Assembly: GCA_015178975.1 (NCBI GenBank)
Contig: WHVD01000025.1
Span: forward strand, 558,001-622,000
Length of the DNA stretch: 64,000 nt
Direction: 5' to 3'
Source of the DNA: Hysterangium stoloniferum
Taxonomy: Eukaryota; Basidiomycota; Agaricomycetes; Hysterangiales; Hysterangiaceae
In this document: positions 1 through 10,301 of the stretch, one piece after another
Layout of the letters: each line of letters starts with the position of its first letter
Position numbering within the stretch: position 1 is the first letter of the stretch
The notes under the pieces: model-generated
Databases searched by the model: none
What the model was told of the DNA's origin: nothing
The model's input: the letters and a program-made list of their open reading frames with translations, nothing else
Translations under genes and position numbers: made by a program

Positions 1-422
1 AGATTGATAAAAATGCGGTGGACTTTCGCAAACAAGTATGACGGAAATGGAGAACTTGTCACGCGCAAAGCACGTCTTGTCGCCAAAGGCTTTATGCAAA
101 TCCCTGACGTCGACTTCTTCGAAACATACGCCTCAGTCGTAAGGTATGAATCACTGCGAATGAACTTAGCCATTGCGGCTGCAACCAATATGGAAGCATG
201 GCAGATCAATTATGTCGCAGCGTATCTCAATTCCACTCCACAAGCTACTACATACGATATCACTATATACAGGAACACGTCGAAGAAGGGGATATAGAAG
301 TACATCACATACCCTCTAATGAAAATCTTGCTGATATGTTCATGAAACCGCTGGCAAGGGTGCTTTTCAACAGACACTGCGTTGCATTATGACTTTGTGA
401 GAGTGCATCGAGCCAGGGGGAG
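1..422 (+). mobile_element. Ty1/copia remnant C1: stub of pol
   Basis: Fossil copia element running in from the left edge of the window. The first 290 bases encode a copia reverse transcriptase segment (motifs KARLVAKGF and NYVAAYLNS). The next stretch encodes the tail of the RNase H domain (NLADMFMKPLA). A purine-rich tract (about 412-422) then leads into the LTR. Only the two ends of this pol part remain, so the element is broken. It is related to copia C2 at 3593-7334, whose RT carries the same motifs in more decayed form. Confidence 0.85.
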
Positions 423-727
423 TGTTGAAATAGACTCGAGCACCCAAGTCTAAGTCAAGTAAATATGACAACGCCAAGTAGTATTGCCTTACTCTATGTC
501 AAGTCAACATGACCATACCATGGAGTTACATGCCTTGGATACGTGTGGATATGTATACCACTATTGTAATTCTTTTCGGCTGCATATCCAAAACCTATTT
601 AGCTAGCACAGTAGCAGCACCATACCTCAGTCGAACCAATCTTACGTGTTGACTGAGGTACGTTAATATTCCTATAGTTTCAGTTACAGTCGACTCACTA
701 AAATATGTCATAGCATACTTTGTTACA
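423..727 (+). repeat. Copia C1 3' LTR
   Basis: LTR of 305 bp starting TGTTGAAATAGACTCGAG directly after the purine tract and ending TTTGTTACA, so it has TG...CA ends. The end motif GCATACTTTGTTACA is repeated at about 768-782 after a partial copy of the preceding bases, so the downstream 55 bp look like a partial duplication of the LTR end. The C2 LTR (3593-3884) begins TGTTGAAG and ends TTTGTTACA, showing the two are related. A hairpin sits at 624-659. Confidence 0.75.
624..659 (+). promoter_or_regulatory. LTR hairpin (ACCTCAGTC / GACTGAGGT) with donor-like flank
   Basis: A perfect 9-bp stem, ACCTCAGTC paired with GACTGAGGT, encloses an 18-base loop inside the copia C1 LTR. The 3' arm is followed by ACGT, so the stem end reads GAG|GTACGT, which resembles a splice donor. 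The same hairpin architecture recurs at 3782-3816, 21906-21941 and 49273-49310, and in weaker form at 49772-49810. The structure is seen directly; its function is unknown. Confidence 0.6.
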
Positions 728-781
728 GGTAACAAATATAGTTGAACCAATCTTACATGTCGACTGAGCATACTTTGTTAC

Positions 782-894
782 AAATTTTGTTATAATTTAA
801 GAAATGGATTTTGTGCACGTGCAGGATTCTATTGATTTCCTTATAAGGAAATCAATTTGAAATTTTGTGGCAAACAAAATTTATTTCTTAAATT
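782..894. repeat. Inverted repeat with a perfect 26-bp palindrome
   Basis: Bases 831-856 form a perfect palindrome (13-base half ATTGATTTCCTTA). It lies inside a wider inverted repeat: AATTTAAGAAAT near 795 is mirrored by ATTTCTTAAATT near 884, and AAATTTTG near 782 by CAAAATTT near 874. Transcribed or single-stranded, this would fold into a cruciform or hairpin. No coding region is associated with it. It may be part of an unrecognised element end. Confidence 0.6.
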
Positions 895-1904
895 TCACCT
901 CACTGAGAGGGATTTTGAGTGTCCCCTACAGGGGATCAGCCCAGCAGTGTTAGTAAGGTCGGATTCCGCCATCCGTGAATACATCTACTCGGGACCTCAG
1001 CCTTCAATTTCTCTTTGCTGGCACAGAACACTACGTCAGTCGTGAATTGTGACTAACTCAGGTTAGCAGGATCATGGGGGTCATATTATACCTAGATCTA
1101 GAGAGCGGATTTCGAGCTTGCTTGGAACCGATAGTCCCTGCTTACTTGCTAGTCTATGAATATTTAATGTAATTGTGTGTGTATTCATAACATTGAGTGC
1201 ACGAGCTTACTTTCATAATAGCACAGCCAATACCTTTGTGTCCTCGCCCCCTCCTCCCATTCGTGTCATCGGCTGTAAGACGACTTCACTCAGAAAGTAG
1301 ATTGTCTAGAGGTAGTGAAGGAGTACGGAAGTATGAGTCTGATGTGAATCCGAGTTTGTGCTGGCCTTATATATGTCCGATAACAATGAAGAAACTGGCG
1401 TCGCCACAACATATCTAGATCAAAATAAAATGAATCACAATTACCGCACATTGTGGGATCGGACAATGAGCTGTCTCTTTCCACAAATTCTATTGTTTTA
1501 CAACAATGACCTTGAAATTAGCTCGGATTCTAAGGACCTCAAATCTGCACGCTCACCTATCTAAATCTAGACTGAAGGGTGGTGCATTATTATTGTCACC
1601 TAGTTTAAGAACTCATTCTGCACTCACACGTCAGCTTTCTCGTGTTCTCGAAGGTCCATTCGAATCACGAATAGCTTTTCCAATTTTCTGCTATTACTGA
1701 GTGACAGGAGGCGGCGGCTCGAAGGGGATTTCCATTTGGTCCCCACAACTACTAGCAAATCTAACTGTTAAAACATTTCCGCAATGAGATATTCAACCAT
1801 GGCGGGAAGAAAAAATTAACTGGTTCACCGTGTGGTTTCAGTCAATACAATACTTTACAATTTAGACGCACTATTCCGTTTTCCTGACGATGTAATGACA
1901 GGCT
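895..1904. other. Unassigned stretch, no supported gene
   Basis: About 1 kb with only short open frames (60-75 codons), none with a recognisable domain. It lacks the copia and gypsy motifs seen on either side. It may be diverged intergenic DNA or an old repeat too decayed to read. Confidence 0.5.
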
Positions 1905-2200
1905 ATATCTGACTAACACCAGGATAACAAAAAGTTTTAGGATCCTTAGTAGAGCCTTATGTTATATAAACTTTAACAATCATTCATTGAATCCTTATAA
2001 GAGTTCAAATTGGGTAAAGATCTTTTGAGGATACAAAAATTCATTGAATTCTAAACCTTAATCACATGTTAGATCCTTACCCGATTTTAACTCGGTTATG
2101 GATCCTTTAAGGATCCAAAAGTTCGTTGGATTCTAAACCTGCCCATCACATATTGGATCTTTAATCGACTTTAACTCGGTTAAGGATCTGATGAGTGATT
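1905..2200 (+). repeat. Fragments of dispersed repeats R1/E1
   Basis: Contains TTTTAGGATCCTTAGTAGAG and CTTATGTTATATAAAC, which match the start of repeat R1 at 8252 and 54548. It also has two copies of a GATTTTAACTCGGTTA...GGATC block that resembles the end of repeat E1 (about 3450 and 8180). Two similar sub-blocks lie in tandem (about 2000-2110 and 2105-2200). The adjacent LTR at 2201 abuts this repeat. Confidence 0.55.
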
Positions 2201-2618
2201 TGTTAATAATAGCAAGTCTTCGCATAAACCGAAATCACGATTGAATCCGCAATGACGAACATACAGTATGCGCATATACCATAACGCCATAAGGGGAACT
2301 AACTCCTTATTTCTCCTTAATGATGCAATTGGCTAGAAACTTCGAGTATCTAAATTTCTCCTTTTTTTACTCTCCTAAAGACTCCCCTAAATAATTACAA
2401 AGTAAATAAAAGAAGACGAAATTCGCCATGTAGCTCAGTGAAAGTTATTCACTCACTCACTGAGGTATATGTGCAATCATTTATTCTTATTCTATTACTT
2501 ACAAAATGTCTTATAGATTCGTGTTTAGGTATTATAATATATAGTGAAAGTTATTCACTCACTCACTGAGATTCATGTTTAGACTCTATCCTTCCGAATT
2601 CTTGTCTCCTACTCAACA
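2201..2618 (-). repeat. Copia-type LTR, left arm of a head-to-head pair
   Basis: On the minus strand this reads TGTTGAGTAGGAGACAAG... and ends CTATTATTAACA, so it has TG...CA ends over 418 bp. It is a near-identical inverted copy of 2688-3004. It contains two copies, about 105 bp apart, of a CTCAGTGA.../TCACTGAG hairpin (2434-2464 and 2542-2570), whereas the right arm has only one. No coding part of its parent element lies next to it, so it is most likely a solo or rearranged LTR. Confidence 0.7.
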
Positions 2619-2687
2619 TTATTGGCGGCTACTAAAGATCCTAAAACCATTTTGATTCAGAGCTATGGCTTTTCCCGGTGTGAATGC

Positions 2688-3004
2688 TGTTGAGTAGGAG
2701 ACAAGAATTCGGAAGGATAGAGTCTAAACATGAATCTCAGTGAGTGAGTGAATAACTTTCACTGAGGTACATGGCGAATTTTGTCTTCTTTTATTTACTT
2801 TGTAATTATTTAGGGGAGTCTTTAGGAGAGTAAAAAAAGGAGAAATTTAGATACTCGAAGTTTCTAGCCAATTGCATCATTAAGGAGAAATAAGGAGTTA
2901 GTTCTCCTTATGGTGTTATGGTATATGCACATATATGCGCATATGTTCATCATTGTGGATTCAATTGTGATTTCAGTTTATGCGAAGACTTGCTATTATT
3001 AACA
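2688..3004 (+). repeat. Copia-type LTR, right arm of a head-to-head pair
   Basis: A 317-bp LTR starting TGTTGAGTAGG and ending TTATTAACA. It mirrors 2201-2618 across a 69-bp unique spacer (2619-2687). The single hairpin at 2736-2766 (stem CTCAGTGA/TCACTGAG) is followed by GTACAT. It is about 100 bp shorter than its partner because it has one hairpin copy and no inter-hairpin spacer. The 5' ends of both LTRs face each other, which is not the order of a normal element. Confidence 0.7.
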
Positions 3005-3052
3005 AACACCATCACCCTCAAAGCCTTCGATAATGAATCATAAACACTTGGT

Positions 3053-3510
3053 CAGGCTCATTGTACTATAATTATAGTGAGTAGGACACAATTAGCCTTT
3101 GTTTTCCCACTCCATTATAAAAGATACAATGTGGTTTTTCTTGTAATACAGCTGACACTTGAAAGTTTTTTTGATGACAAAATTGTGTAGGAAATATAAT
3201 AGTCTGCCAGATTTTATCAGCATTTGAGTTGGAGTGAGTTGAGTAAAATATACATTTAATCAGTCTTTCCTTAACTGAACTTCACAACACCCTGGTCAAA
3301 TCATAATTTTCATGTATGTAATGCTTGAGGCTGAACTCCATCAGTAAATGATTTTAAGCACCCATCTGGGAGCCTGATGGATCAAAAACCAATTTTACTA
3401 GTGTTTAATGAAGTGGATCACCCCTCTCTCCAAAAAAATTTAGGATTCTTAACTGACTTTAACTCAGTTAAGGATCTGACACATGATTGGTGGCATTTAT
3501 ATAAAATAAG
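3053..3510 (+). repeat. Dispersed repeat E1, copy 1
   Basis: This block begins CAGGCTCATTGTACTATAA and ends near TTTATATAAAATAAG. It is repeated in the same orientation at 7771-8241 with modest divergence. The two copies bracket the copia C2 element. An internal palindrome CTATAATTATAG lies near the start. No coding capacity is visible. The sequence just after it (GATTTTCCCAGTGTCAGTGG) is roughly the reverse complement of the sequence that opens repeat R1 at about 8246, so E1 and R1 may be parts of one non-autonomous DNA element. Confidence 0.65.
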
Positions 3511-3592
3511 GATTTTCCCAGTGTCAGTGGAATTTAAGCATGTTTTTTCACATTGAGGTATTCCAGAGATTTATTGCCAAAGGTACACTCTG

Positions 3593-3884
3593 TGTTGAAG
3601 TTAGGCTCACACACTCTCCATTACCAAGCCTAGACGGCTACATCACACTGTACCCAGTTATACCACACTGTACATGGCTACACCAAACCACATCATTCCT
3701 GCCCAATATACCACATCTTACTACCATTGTCTCCACATAATATAGTCATTTACTATTTAGTCTCAAATACTCAAGACCTATACCTCAGTTGAGTCACTAC
3801 TTGTGTCAACTGAGGTATGTTACCACTACTATTCATTTGTTTTTCACACTTTCTTACCTAATGTAACATAGCATATTTGTTACA
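3593..3884 (+). repeat. Copia C2 5' LTR
   Basis: An LTR of about 292 bp from TGTTGAAGTTAGGCTC to TTTGTTACA, ending a few bases before the gag start codon (ATGGACCCCAAAG, 3889). It carries the hairpin at 3782-3816. The LTR boundary is followed by G, so the junction also reads as TTACAG, a possible splice acceptor. Confidence 0.65.
3782..3816 (+). promoter_or_regulatory. LTR hairpin (ACCTCAGTTGA / TCAACTGAGGT)
   Basis: A perfect 11-bp stem with a 13-base loop in the copia C2 LTR. Compared with the C1 hairpin (624-659), stem position 9 is a T-A pair instead of C-G, a compensating change that keeps the pairing. The 3' arm reads GAG|GTATGT, a consensus-like splice donor, and TTGTTACAG lies 70 bp downstream just before the gag start. 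Confidence 0.6.
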
Positions 3885-4708
3885 GATTATGGACCCCAAA
3901 GCTGTTAAAAACATTACTATTGGCTGACTGAACTGACTTTGAACCTGACCCCAAATAATTGAACCCGACCCTGAATAATTGATCCCAACCTCAACTGACT
4001 GAACCTCCAGAAAATATGTCTAACCAGCCAGCCAGCCCTATTCATGCTGAAATCTGAGGACCATTTCAATGGACACAACTGGATTACATGGCACAATACC
4101 ATTTGGTCTGCTGCAGGTGTCCAAGGGTACCTGGATAGGACCATTCAGAAGCCTTCCCCACCCACACCAATGAGTTACTGGGGATTGAAGAACCCTTTGG
4201 CTGAGGAATGGGAACAGTGCAATGTGTATGCAAAATCAATGATTGACCTAAATGTAAAAAACCCAGTTAGTCATGGTATTCAATCCACAGATACTGCAGG
4301 TGAAGCATGGTCCACTCTAAAGGAGGTCCATAGCATGTCTTCTGACATAGGCCTACTGAATGCTGACAACAGTCTTCATGCTATTAAGCACATTGATGGT
4401 ACAGATATGTATCATATCCCATTGTTCACAGTTGTGTGAGGGATGGGCAAAGGCCAATGCACAAGGGGGAAAAATGGACAACCATACTTTCCACACAATT
4501 GTGATCACGTTGATCCCTAAGGAATGAGACTTAGTATTGGTACCCTTTTCTCTGCAAATCTCACCTTATATGACATGACCCTCACACCACACAGGAAACA
4601 GACCCCTCAAACCTCCCAAGCCCTTGCAACCACTAAGCTGGATCAGTCTTCTGCTCCAATCCCAACTGCAAATGTGTAGGGCACACAATTGACAAGCGCT
4701 TCAAAATT

Positions 4709-4728
4709 GGGGGGGGGGGGGGGGGGGG
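4709..4728. repeat. 20-base G homopolymer
   Basis: Twenty consecutive G residues within the decayed copia C2. A run this long can form G-quadruplex structure and is also a common place for assembly or base-calling error, so its exact length is uncertain. Confidence 0.9.
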
Positions 4729-7334
4729 ATGGAAGGTCAGTTCCCAGATTGGTGGAGGAAAAAGGGGATTGTGACTCATGGAAGTCAAGGCATGCAGCAG
4801 CAAAAATTGTCAACTGACGTACCTCCAAAATCAATGGCAAAGGTGGCGGTAGTGCCCTCAACCCCCTTCACACCTGGGTCTGGTGAATTTTGTGCCCTTA
4901 TGACACAGATGGACACACCGGCATTAACCATCATTACCTATGCCAACTCCATGGCAAGTGATCGTTTCTTCATTAACATAAATGACATTCAGTCTTACAC
5001 ACCTTACAAAGGTAAGGATGGATCCATGGCCAACAGTGGTAGTACCTTCCCGATTCATGGAAAGGGGACAGTCAACAAGCATTGCATGTATGTACAGTGG
5101 ATGGGTTATTAATCTCGCTTTCTGAGATGCACTCCATTGCCCAACATTATTGACACCCCAACCAGGACATGTGAAAGCTGTATAATGGGGAAGCACACAT
5201 GCTGCCAATTTTATATCAATGATGAATGGGAGACAACAACTGGAGAATGCACCTATGTTGATTTGTGGGGGCCATCATGAGTATAGTCCATCAGTGGTAG
5301 GAGTTATATGATGCCATGTGTTGATAGGTACAGCAGCCACCCAGACGTATTCTTCATGTCAAATAAAGAGGCTGAGACAACCTTGTCCACATTGAAACAC
5401 TATACAGCACTCACTGAACAACAGACAGGAGTGGAGGTGTGCACTATGCACACAGATGATGGCACAGAATTCTTCAACTCTTCATGGACCACATACCTCA
5501 GTGAACAGGGTATACTGCATGAAACCACCACCATGTATTCATCATCATCCAATGGTGTTGTCAAGCAGTGTCATCACACCACCATTGAATGTGTCTGCAT
5601 TTGCCTATACAAAAACAACTTACCCCCAACATTGTGGTGCAAAATAGACCAGCAATTGCATACATGATGGATTTTATCCCCACCACTAGAAACCCAGATA
5701 TACCCCCATTTGAACTGTGGTATGGCAAAAAGCCCAATATTTCTCACCTGCGACCTTGCAAAGATTCCAGTTGAAGCTGGGGGTGGGCTCAGTAAACTGG
5801 ATCCACAGTCAATCAAGGGGATCCACATTGGCTACTTTGGACATGATTCTTACTGGATATATGACCCAGATACTTGCCACATTTTTTGCTCATGCAATTT
5901 CATCTTTGAGGAAAGATGTAGCTGTAAGACACTGACTGAGTCTTTGGGTGAAGAGGAAATGCACCATACTGACCATGTGATCCTTGACAAAAGAGTCCAG
6001 ACAAGATTCACAGGGGGTTAGCACCTGCACACAACCATACTCCCCAACCAACATCTCACCCCAGCCTGCTTCAGAGCCAACCATTGCTGAACCTGCACCA
6101 TACCACTCACTGCATGTCCTTGTACCACTCAAAGACTCTATTAATTCCAAGAACAAAGTACAAAATGCCCAGGCAGTGGGGAAGCATGGGTGGATGACAG
6201 AACACATAGCACTTTTCATACTGATGCAAAACAGTGCTGGATCCAACAAACATGTGGCTCCCCAATATGTACAGTGAGTCAATGATGCACCCCAAGATGT
6301 GGAAGGAGCTTGCCATAATGAGGACACATGGGTTCTGGACAGTAGTGGTTTGCCCTACTGATGCCAGACTGGTAAAGACCTGCTGGACTTTTGTAAACAA
6401 GTACAATGGCAATGGCAAACTCACTTCATGCAAGGCATGACTCATAGCTAAAGGTTTCACACAAATCCCCAGCATTGACTTCTTTGAAACATATGCTTTG
6501 GTGATGCAGTACGAGTCACTGTGGATGAATCTGGCTATTGCTGCTGCCACTAACATGGAGGTATGGCAAGTTGATTATGTTGCAGCATACCTCAATTATG
6601 TCCCACAAGCTATGACATACATAGAATTACCCGATGGAGCAAAGGAGACTGGAAAGGTAGGATGACTGGAAAGGACATTATACAGCACAATGGACAGTGC
6701 TAACAACTCATGGGGGATGCTGGACAGAGAAATGGGTGAATTAGGATATTACTGGTCGAAGGCTGATCTGTCTGTACAATCTCAACATGTGAATGGTGAC
6801 ACAACTATAACAAGTACCTACACTGACGACATGACCAGCATTTCATCATCTGTAGAAGAAGCAAAATGGGCCAAGGAAGAACTAGGATGGACTTACAAGA
6901 CAAAGGATTTGGGGGATGCCAACTTAGTCCTAGGAATACAAATTGACAGAGATAGAGAGCAAGGAATGATTAGAATATCACAATGCACCTACCTTGAATG
7001 TATTCTCGAACAGTTTGGTATGACATAATTGAACTCCCACACCATGCCACTACCACCAGGCATTGTGCTGAACAAGGAGCAGGCACCTCAGATGGCGGAG
7101 GACCACATTTTCATTGTGGATAAGCCATACCACCAGTTGCTGGGGTCTATTATGTATGCACAGATTGCAACACACCTGGATCTCTCATACATCATCTCCA
7201 CACTCAGCAAGTTCACCTCAAACCCAGGAAGAGCTCATTGGAATGCTCTGACACACATCCTACATTACATTAAGGGGACACTCCACTATGGCATTACCTA
7301 TGGAGGTTCATATAGGGATGTCACACCAGTACCA

Positions 7335-7567
7335 TGAAATATATTCTGAAATATAGTCCGGATGGGCCCACACTATATTTCAATTATTATTTCTATTTCT
7401 CTCTATTTTATCATATGCATATATTAGTTTGACAATCTATGTACTCCTGTACATAGACTCTTGTGGGTGCATACACACTAGACCTATGTACTTTAGTGCT
7501 GTAATTAAAACTCAGACACTTTTATCCCACAACCACGACTTACCCAGACACCCTTTAGTGTCCTGTA
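7335..7567 (+). repeat. Partial chromovirus-type LTR (family D, copy D1)
   Basis: This matches the 5' part of the chromovirus LTRs at 31384 and 44041, for example ACTCTTGTGGGTGCA, AACTCAGACACTTTTA and ACCACGACTTACCCAGACAC. It stops at GTCCTGTA, where a Tc1-type terminal repeat (CAGTGGCTCAAAAAA) begins after TA, so a TA-targeting DNA transposon inserted here. The 5'-proximal hairpin is kept (TGAAATATAGT/ACTATATTTCA, 7347-7382). The LTR is truncated at both ends. Confidence 0.8.
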
Positions 7568-7770
7568 CAGTGGCTCAAAAAATTGTTCCAATGTTTCATT
7601 ATTTTGGAAAGATTGATTTACAATACAAATACCAGACATCAGAAAATTCTTAAAATATTACCCCATATAGTATACATATTAGCTTGAATGCTGTTATAAA
7701 CACTCAGTCTCAGAGTGGTCTGAGACATGCTATAGGGACAATGCTTTGTGCTGCTCTTTTCCACCTGCTT

Positions 7771-8241
7771 CAGGCTCATTGTACTATAATTATAGTGAGT
7801 ATGCCACAATTAGCCTTTATTTTCCCACTCCATTATAAAAGATACAATGTGGTTTTTCTTGTAAGATGGCCGACACTTGAAAGTTTTTTTGATGACAAAA
7901 TTGTGTGAGAAATATAATAATCTGCCAGATTTTATCAGCATTTGAGTTAGAGTGAGTTAAATAAAATATACATTTAATCAGTATTTCCTTCCCGAATTTC
8001 ACAACACCCTCATCATATCATAATTTTCATGTAATGCTTGAGACTGAACTTCATCAGTGCATGGTTTTAAGTGCCTGTCAGGGAGCCTGATGGATCAAAA
8101 ACTGATTTTACTAGTACTTAACAAAGTGGAACACAAGTCACACCAGGATAACCCCCCTCTTCAAAACAATTTAGGATCCTTAACTGACTTTAACTTGGTT
8201 AATGATCTGATGTGTGATTGGTGGAGTTTATATAAAATAAG
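7771..8241 (+). repeat. Dispersed repeat E1, copy 2
   Basis: Second copy of the block at 3053-3510 in the same orientation, starting CAGGCTCATTGTACTATAA and ending TTTATATAAAATAAG. Divergence is spread along the copy, including small indels, so both are old. Copy 2 is followed at once by repeat R1. Confidence 0.7.
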
Positions 8242-8251
8242 CCTCTACTGA

Positions 8252-8742
8252 CACTGGAAAAACCCCTCTCTCCAAAATATTTTAGGATCCCTAGTAGAGC
8301 CTTATCTTATATAAACTCCAATAATCTCTATTGGATCCTTATAATATTTAAAATTGGTCAAGGATCCAAAAGGTAGGTAGAGGGTGATCAGGTGTATGTA
8401 CATAGGATTCTTTAAGCATCAACCATATCATTAAATATAAACTCCTTCAATTTTGTATAGTCCAATAGGATTCTGTATCCCTTTATCTTTCCTGTGACTT
8501 GTCAGAGGATGATCCAATCAAAAATCCACAAAACTCCTGTATGTGGTTGCAGGATTTAACATCACATTGAACATGTGTGTAATCAATCATTTTAAAATCC
8601 CATTCACATCCCTGAATTTGGTGGAATTACAAAATGATATAGAATCTGTTAGATGGTCCACAATTGAGTTAAACTCTCCTTTGTTCCAATATAAACTCCC
8701 TTTGTTCTCCACATGTTGGAACAAAGGAGAGTTTGCATGATA
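8252..8742 (+). repeat. Dispersed repeat R1, copy A, with a strong hairpin
   Basis: Begins CACTGGAAAAACCCCTCTC and continues TTTTAGGATCCCTAGTAGAG. It is repeated at 54548-54880. Its second part (8584-8715) recurs at 54972-55115 in inverted orientation, so the two copies differ by an inversion. A perfect 19-bp inverted repeat (8671-8689 AAACTCTCCTTTGTTCCAA with 8716-8734) makes a stable hairpin. Several TATATAAAC motifs occur. No coding capacity was seen, and the element class is unknown. Confidence 0.65.
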
Positions 8743-9020
8743 TCACACATTGTGGTGTGCAATATGTGACTGCAAATGGTCTTTCGAGTCGTTCAAGTTC
8801 ACATGATGTCATGCATTACAATGCATGACAATTAAACTAAACTAAAATAAAATAAAATAAAATATATGAGCCCTGACAGAAGCCAGGGTATAGGTGAGCC
8901 ACTTTAAAACCTATCAAACAAATACAAATAAAGTCATATGACATGTTTTATTGTTCTGACAGTCCCCCTCTTCCTTGTACTGGTGCACAAATTGTAGGAA
9001 TACAGGTGAAAAATGAAGGG

Positions 9021-9221
9021 TCAAAAAACTGTCCCAGTAAGCAGCTGTTTTGTCTTATTTATTATTCAATGGGTTTTGATCCCAATCACATGAAGCAAGG
9101 CTTATCTTCAAGCCATGATCCTATAGGATCATTCATAATTTATGTAGATCTTCTGTATATGTCAGTGGTTCATACCAGCCCAACCTTTCAAAAATGAGAG
9201 GGACAGTTTTTTGAGCCACTG
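9021..9221. mobile_element. MITE-like Tc1 end module
   Basis: TCAAAAAACTGTCCC at 9021-9035 pairs perfectly with GGGACAGTTTTTTGA near 9201-9215, making a 201-bp unit with inverted ends. The outer right end adds GCCACTG. The same roughly 200-bp spacing of an inner and an outer inverted repeat is found at the ends of the Tc1 relic at 28031-28235 and the Tc1 element at 32446-32658. Confidence 0.6.
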
Positions 9222-9488
9222 CAACCAAGCATTGCAAGGATGTTGTATGGATGGTCTCAGATTTAATGGAATTGATTGGTAGTTTTGCACCAACAGTTGA
9301 TTGGGAAAGGAATGGAACAGCAGTGTAACAATTTTACAATATCAAAGCTTTAAGACTGCCAATGGTAGAATTGATGGTCAGTGGCTGAAGAATTGACCCT
9401 TTGGGAACTGAATTACTCTTCATAAATGAATGACCACTTGGAACACAAAGGTCAGAAATTGAGTTGATCTTACTGGAATTGATTTAGA

Positions 9489-9687
9489 ATTGATACAGCA
9501 TTGATAAAGAATTGATGGAGGATTGATGGAGGATTGATAGAGCATAAATAGAGCATAAATAGAGCATAGATTGAGAATTGATGAGTATTGGTTGAGTGTG
9601 GATAGAGTATTGGTTGAGTATTGGTTGAGCATGATTGAAAGAGAATTGATGAGCATTCATTGAGCAATGATGGAGCATTGTGAGAGA
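9489..9687. repeat. 11-bp minisatellite (ATTGATRGAGN-like)
   Basis: About 18 degenerate tandem units of 11 bp with consensus near ATTGATGGAGG / ATAAATAGAGC / ATTGGTTGAGT. Because 11 is not a multiple of 3 and the unit lacks minus-strand stops, all three minus frames stay open for about 75-83 codons. These are not genes. Confidence 0.85.
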
Positions 9688-10301
9688 GGGGTTCCACCTT
9701 CTGGTGAGGAGACCTGTCAAGATCTTAAACAGCATGTCAATGCTACTTCTACTGTATCTCAGAAGTTGGCAGAAGAAATCATCTCGACCAGTGCAGATTC
9801 AATGCATTGAGGGACGGTGGTCGATAAAGTCAGATATAAACCAATCCTGAAAATGGCCGTGGAACCGTCAGTGAATAAGCAGATTGTACGCCACCGGCTC
9901 ACCTTTATGGCGAGAGGGAGGAAGTGCCATTCATTGACGGGATTCGACCCGGGTAATTTTTCTTGGATAGAGAAGTTTGAATCGATGTGATCGACAGCAA
10001 TGACAGCGGGGACTAGCGATCTATCCGGCCAGTGCTATGGATCATCTCGTACGCTGAAATTTATCCAGATATTGTATTGCATCATTATAATTCTACCAAT
10101 GTTAATTTGGATTGATAACAAAAAGACGGTTTTTGTATTACAAATGGCTATTCTTGCTCCTCGTAATGAGTTGGGAAGTCGTAATCATTACAATCGCTCG
10201 TAACATATCCGACATGAATAATCGGCATGGACAACAACCCTGTGTCGTCTAAAAATGTCCACAACCTCATCCCATGCTGCCGACACCCGTTCACATCTGT
10301 C
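9688..10301. other. Intergenic, 3' flank of the membrane protein gene
   Basis: About 600 bp of unique-looking sequence between the minisatellite and the stop codon of the minus-strand gene ending at 10302. No reading frame with a recognisable domain and no transposon ends were seen. It probably includes the 3' untranslated region of that gene. Confidence 0.5.

Larger units (their letters stand above)
3593..7334 (+). mobile_element. Ty1/copia element C2, decayed
   Basis: Fossil copia element on the plus strand. Parts in order: 5' LTR (3593-3884); gag (start codon near 3889, UBN2-like region at 4044-4439 with FNGHNWITWHNTIW); a protease/zinc region to about 5110; integrase with the CESCIMGKH finger and catalytic-core-like sequence (5308-5667); reverse transcriptase (6234-7028, TYTDDM motif); start of RNase H (7029-7334). 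The 3' end and 3' LTR are missing and are replaced by a chromovirus-type LTR fragment. The coding part is heavily broken (more than ten breaks), so it is old. A 20-G run lies at 4709-4728. Confidence 0.85.
7568..9221. mobile_element. Tc1/mariner-type terminal repeats around nested repeats
   Basis: The left end reads TA|CAGTGGCTCAAAAAATTG (7568) and the right end GACAGTTTTTTGAGCCACTG (ends 9221), so the two are inverted. Between them lie E1 copy 2, R1 copy A and unassigned sequence, with no transposase. It may be one composite non-autonomous element or two separate element ends that happen to face each other. No TA follows the right end, which weakens the single-element reading. Confidence 0.45.

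Noticed and set aside
4709-4728. G-quadruplex regulatory element
   Set aside because: It lies in a long-dead copia body, and its exact length may be a sequencing artefact. No sign of function.
9420-9735. Three overlapping minus-strand frames of 75-83 codons
   Set aside because: They are produced by the 11-bp minisatellite, whose unit has no stop in any minus frame.
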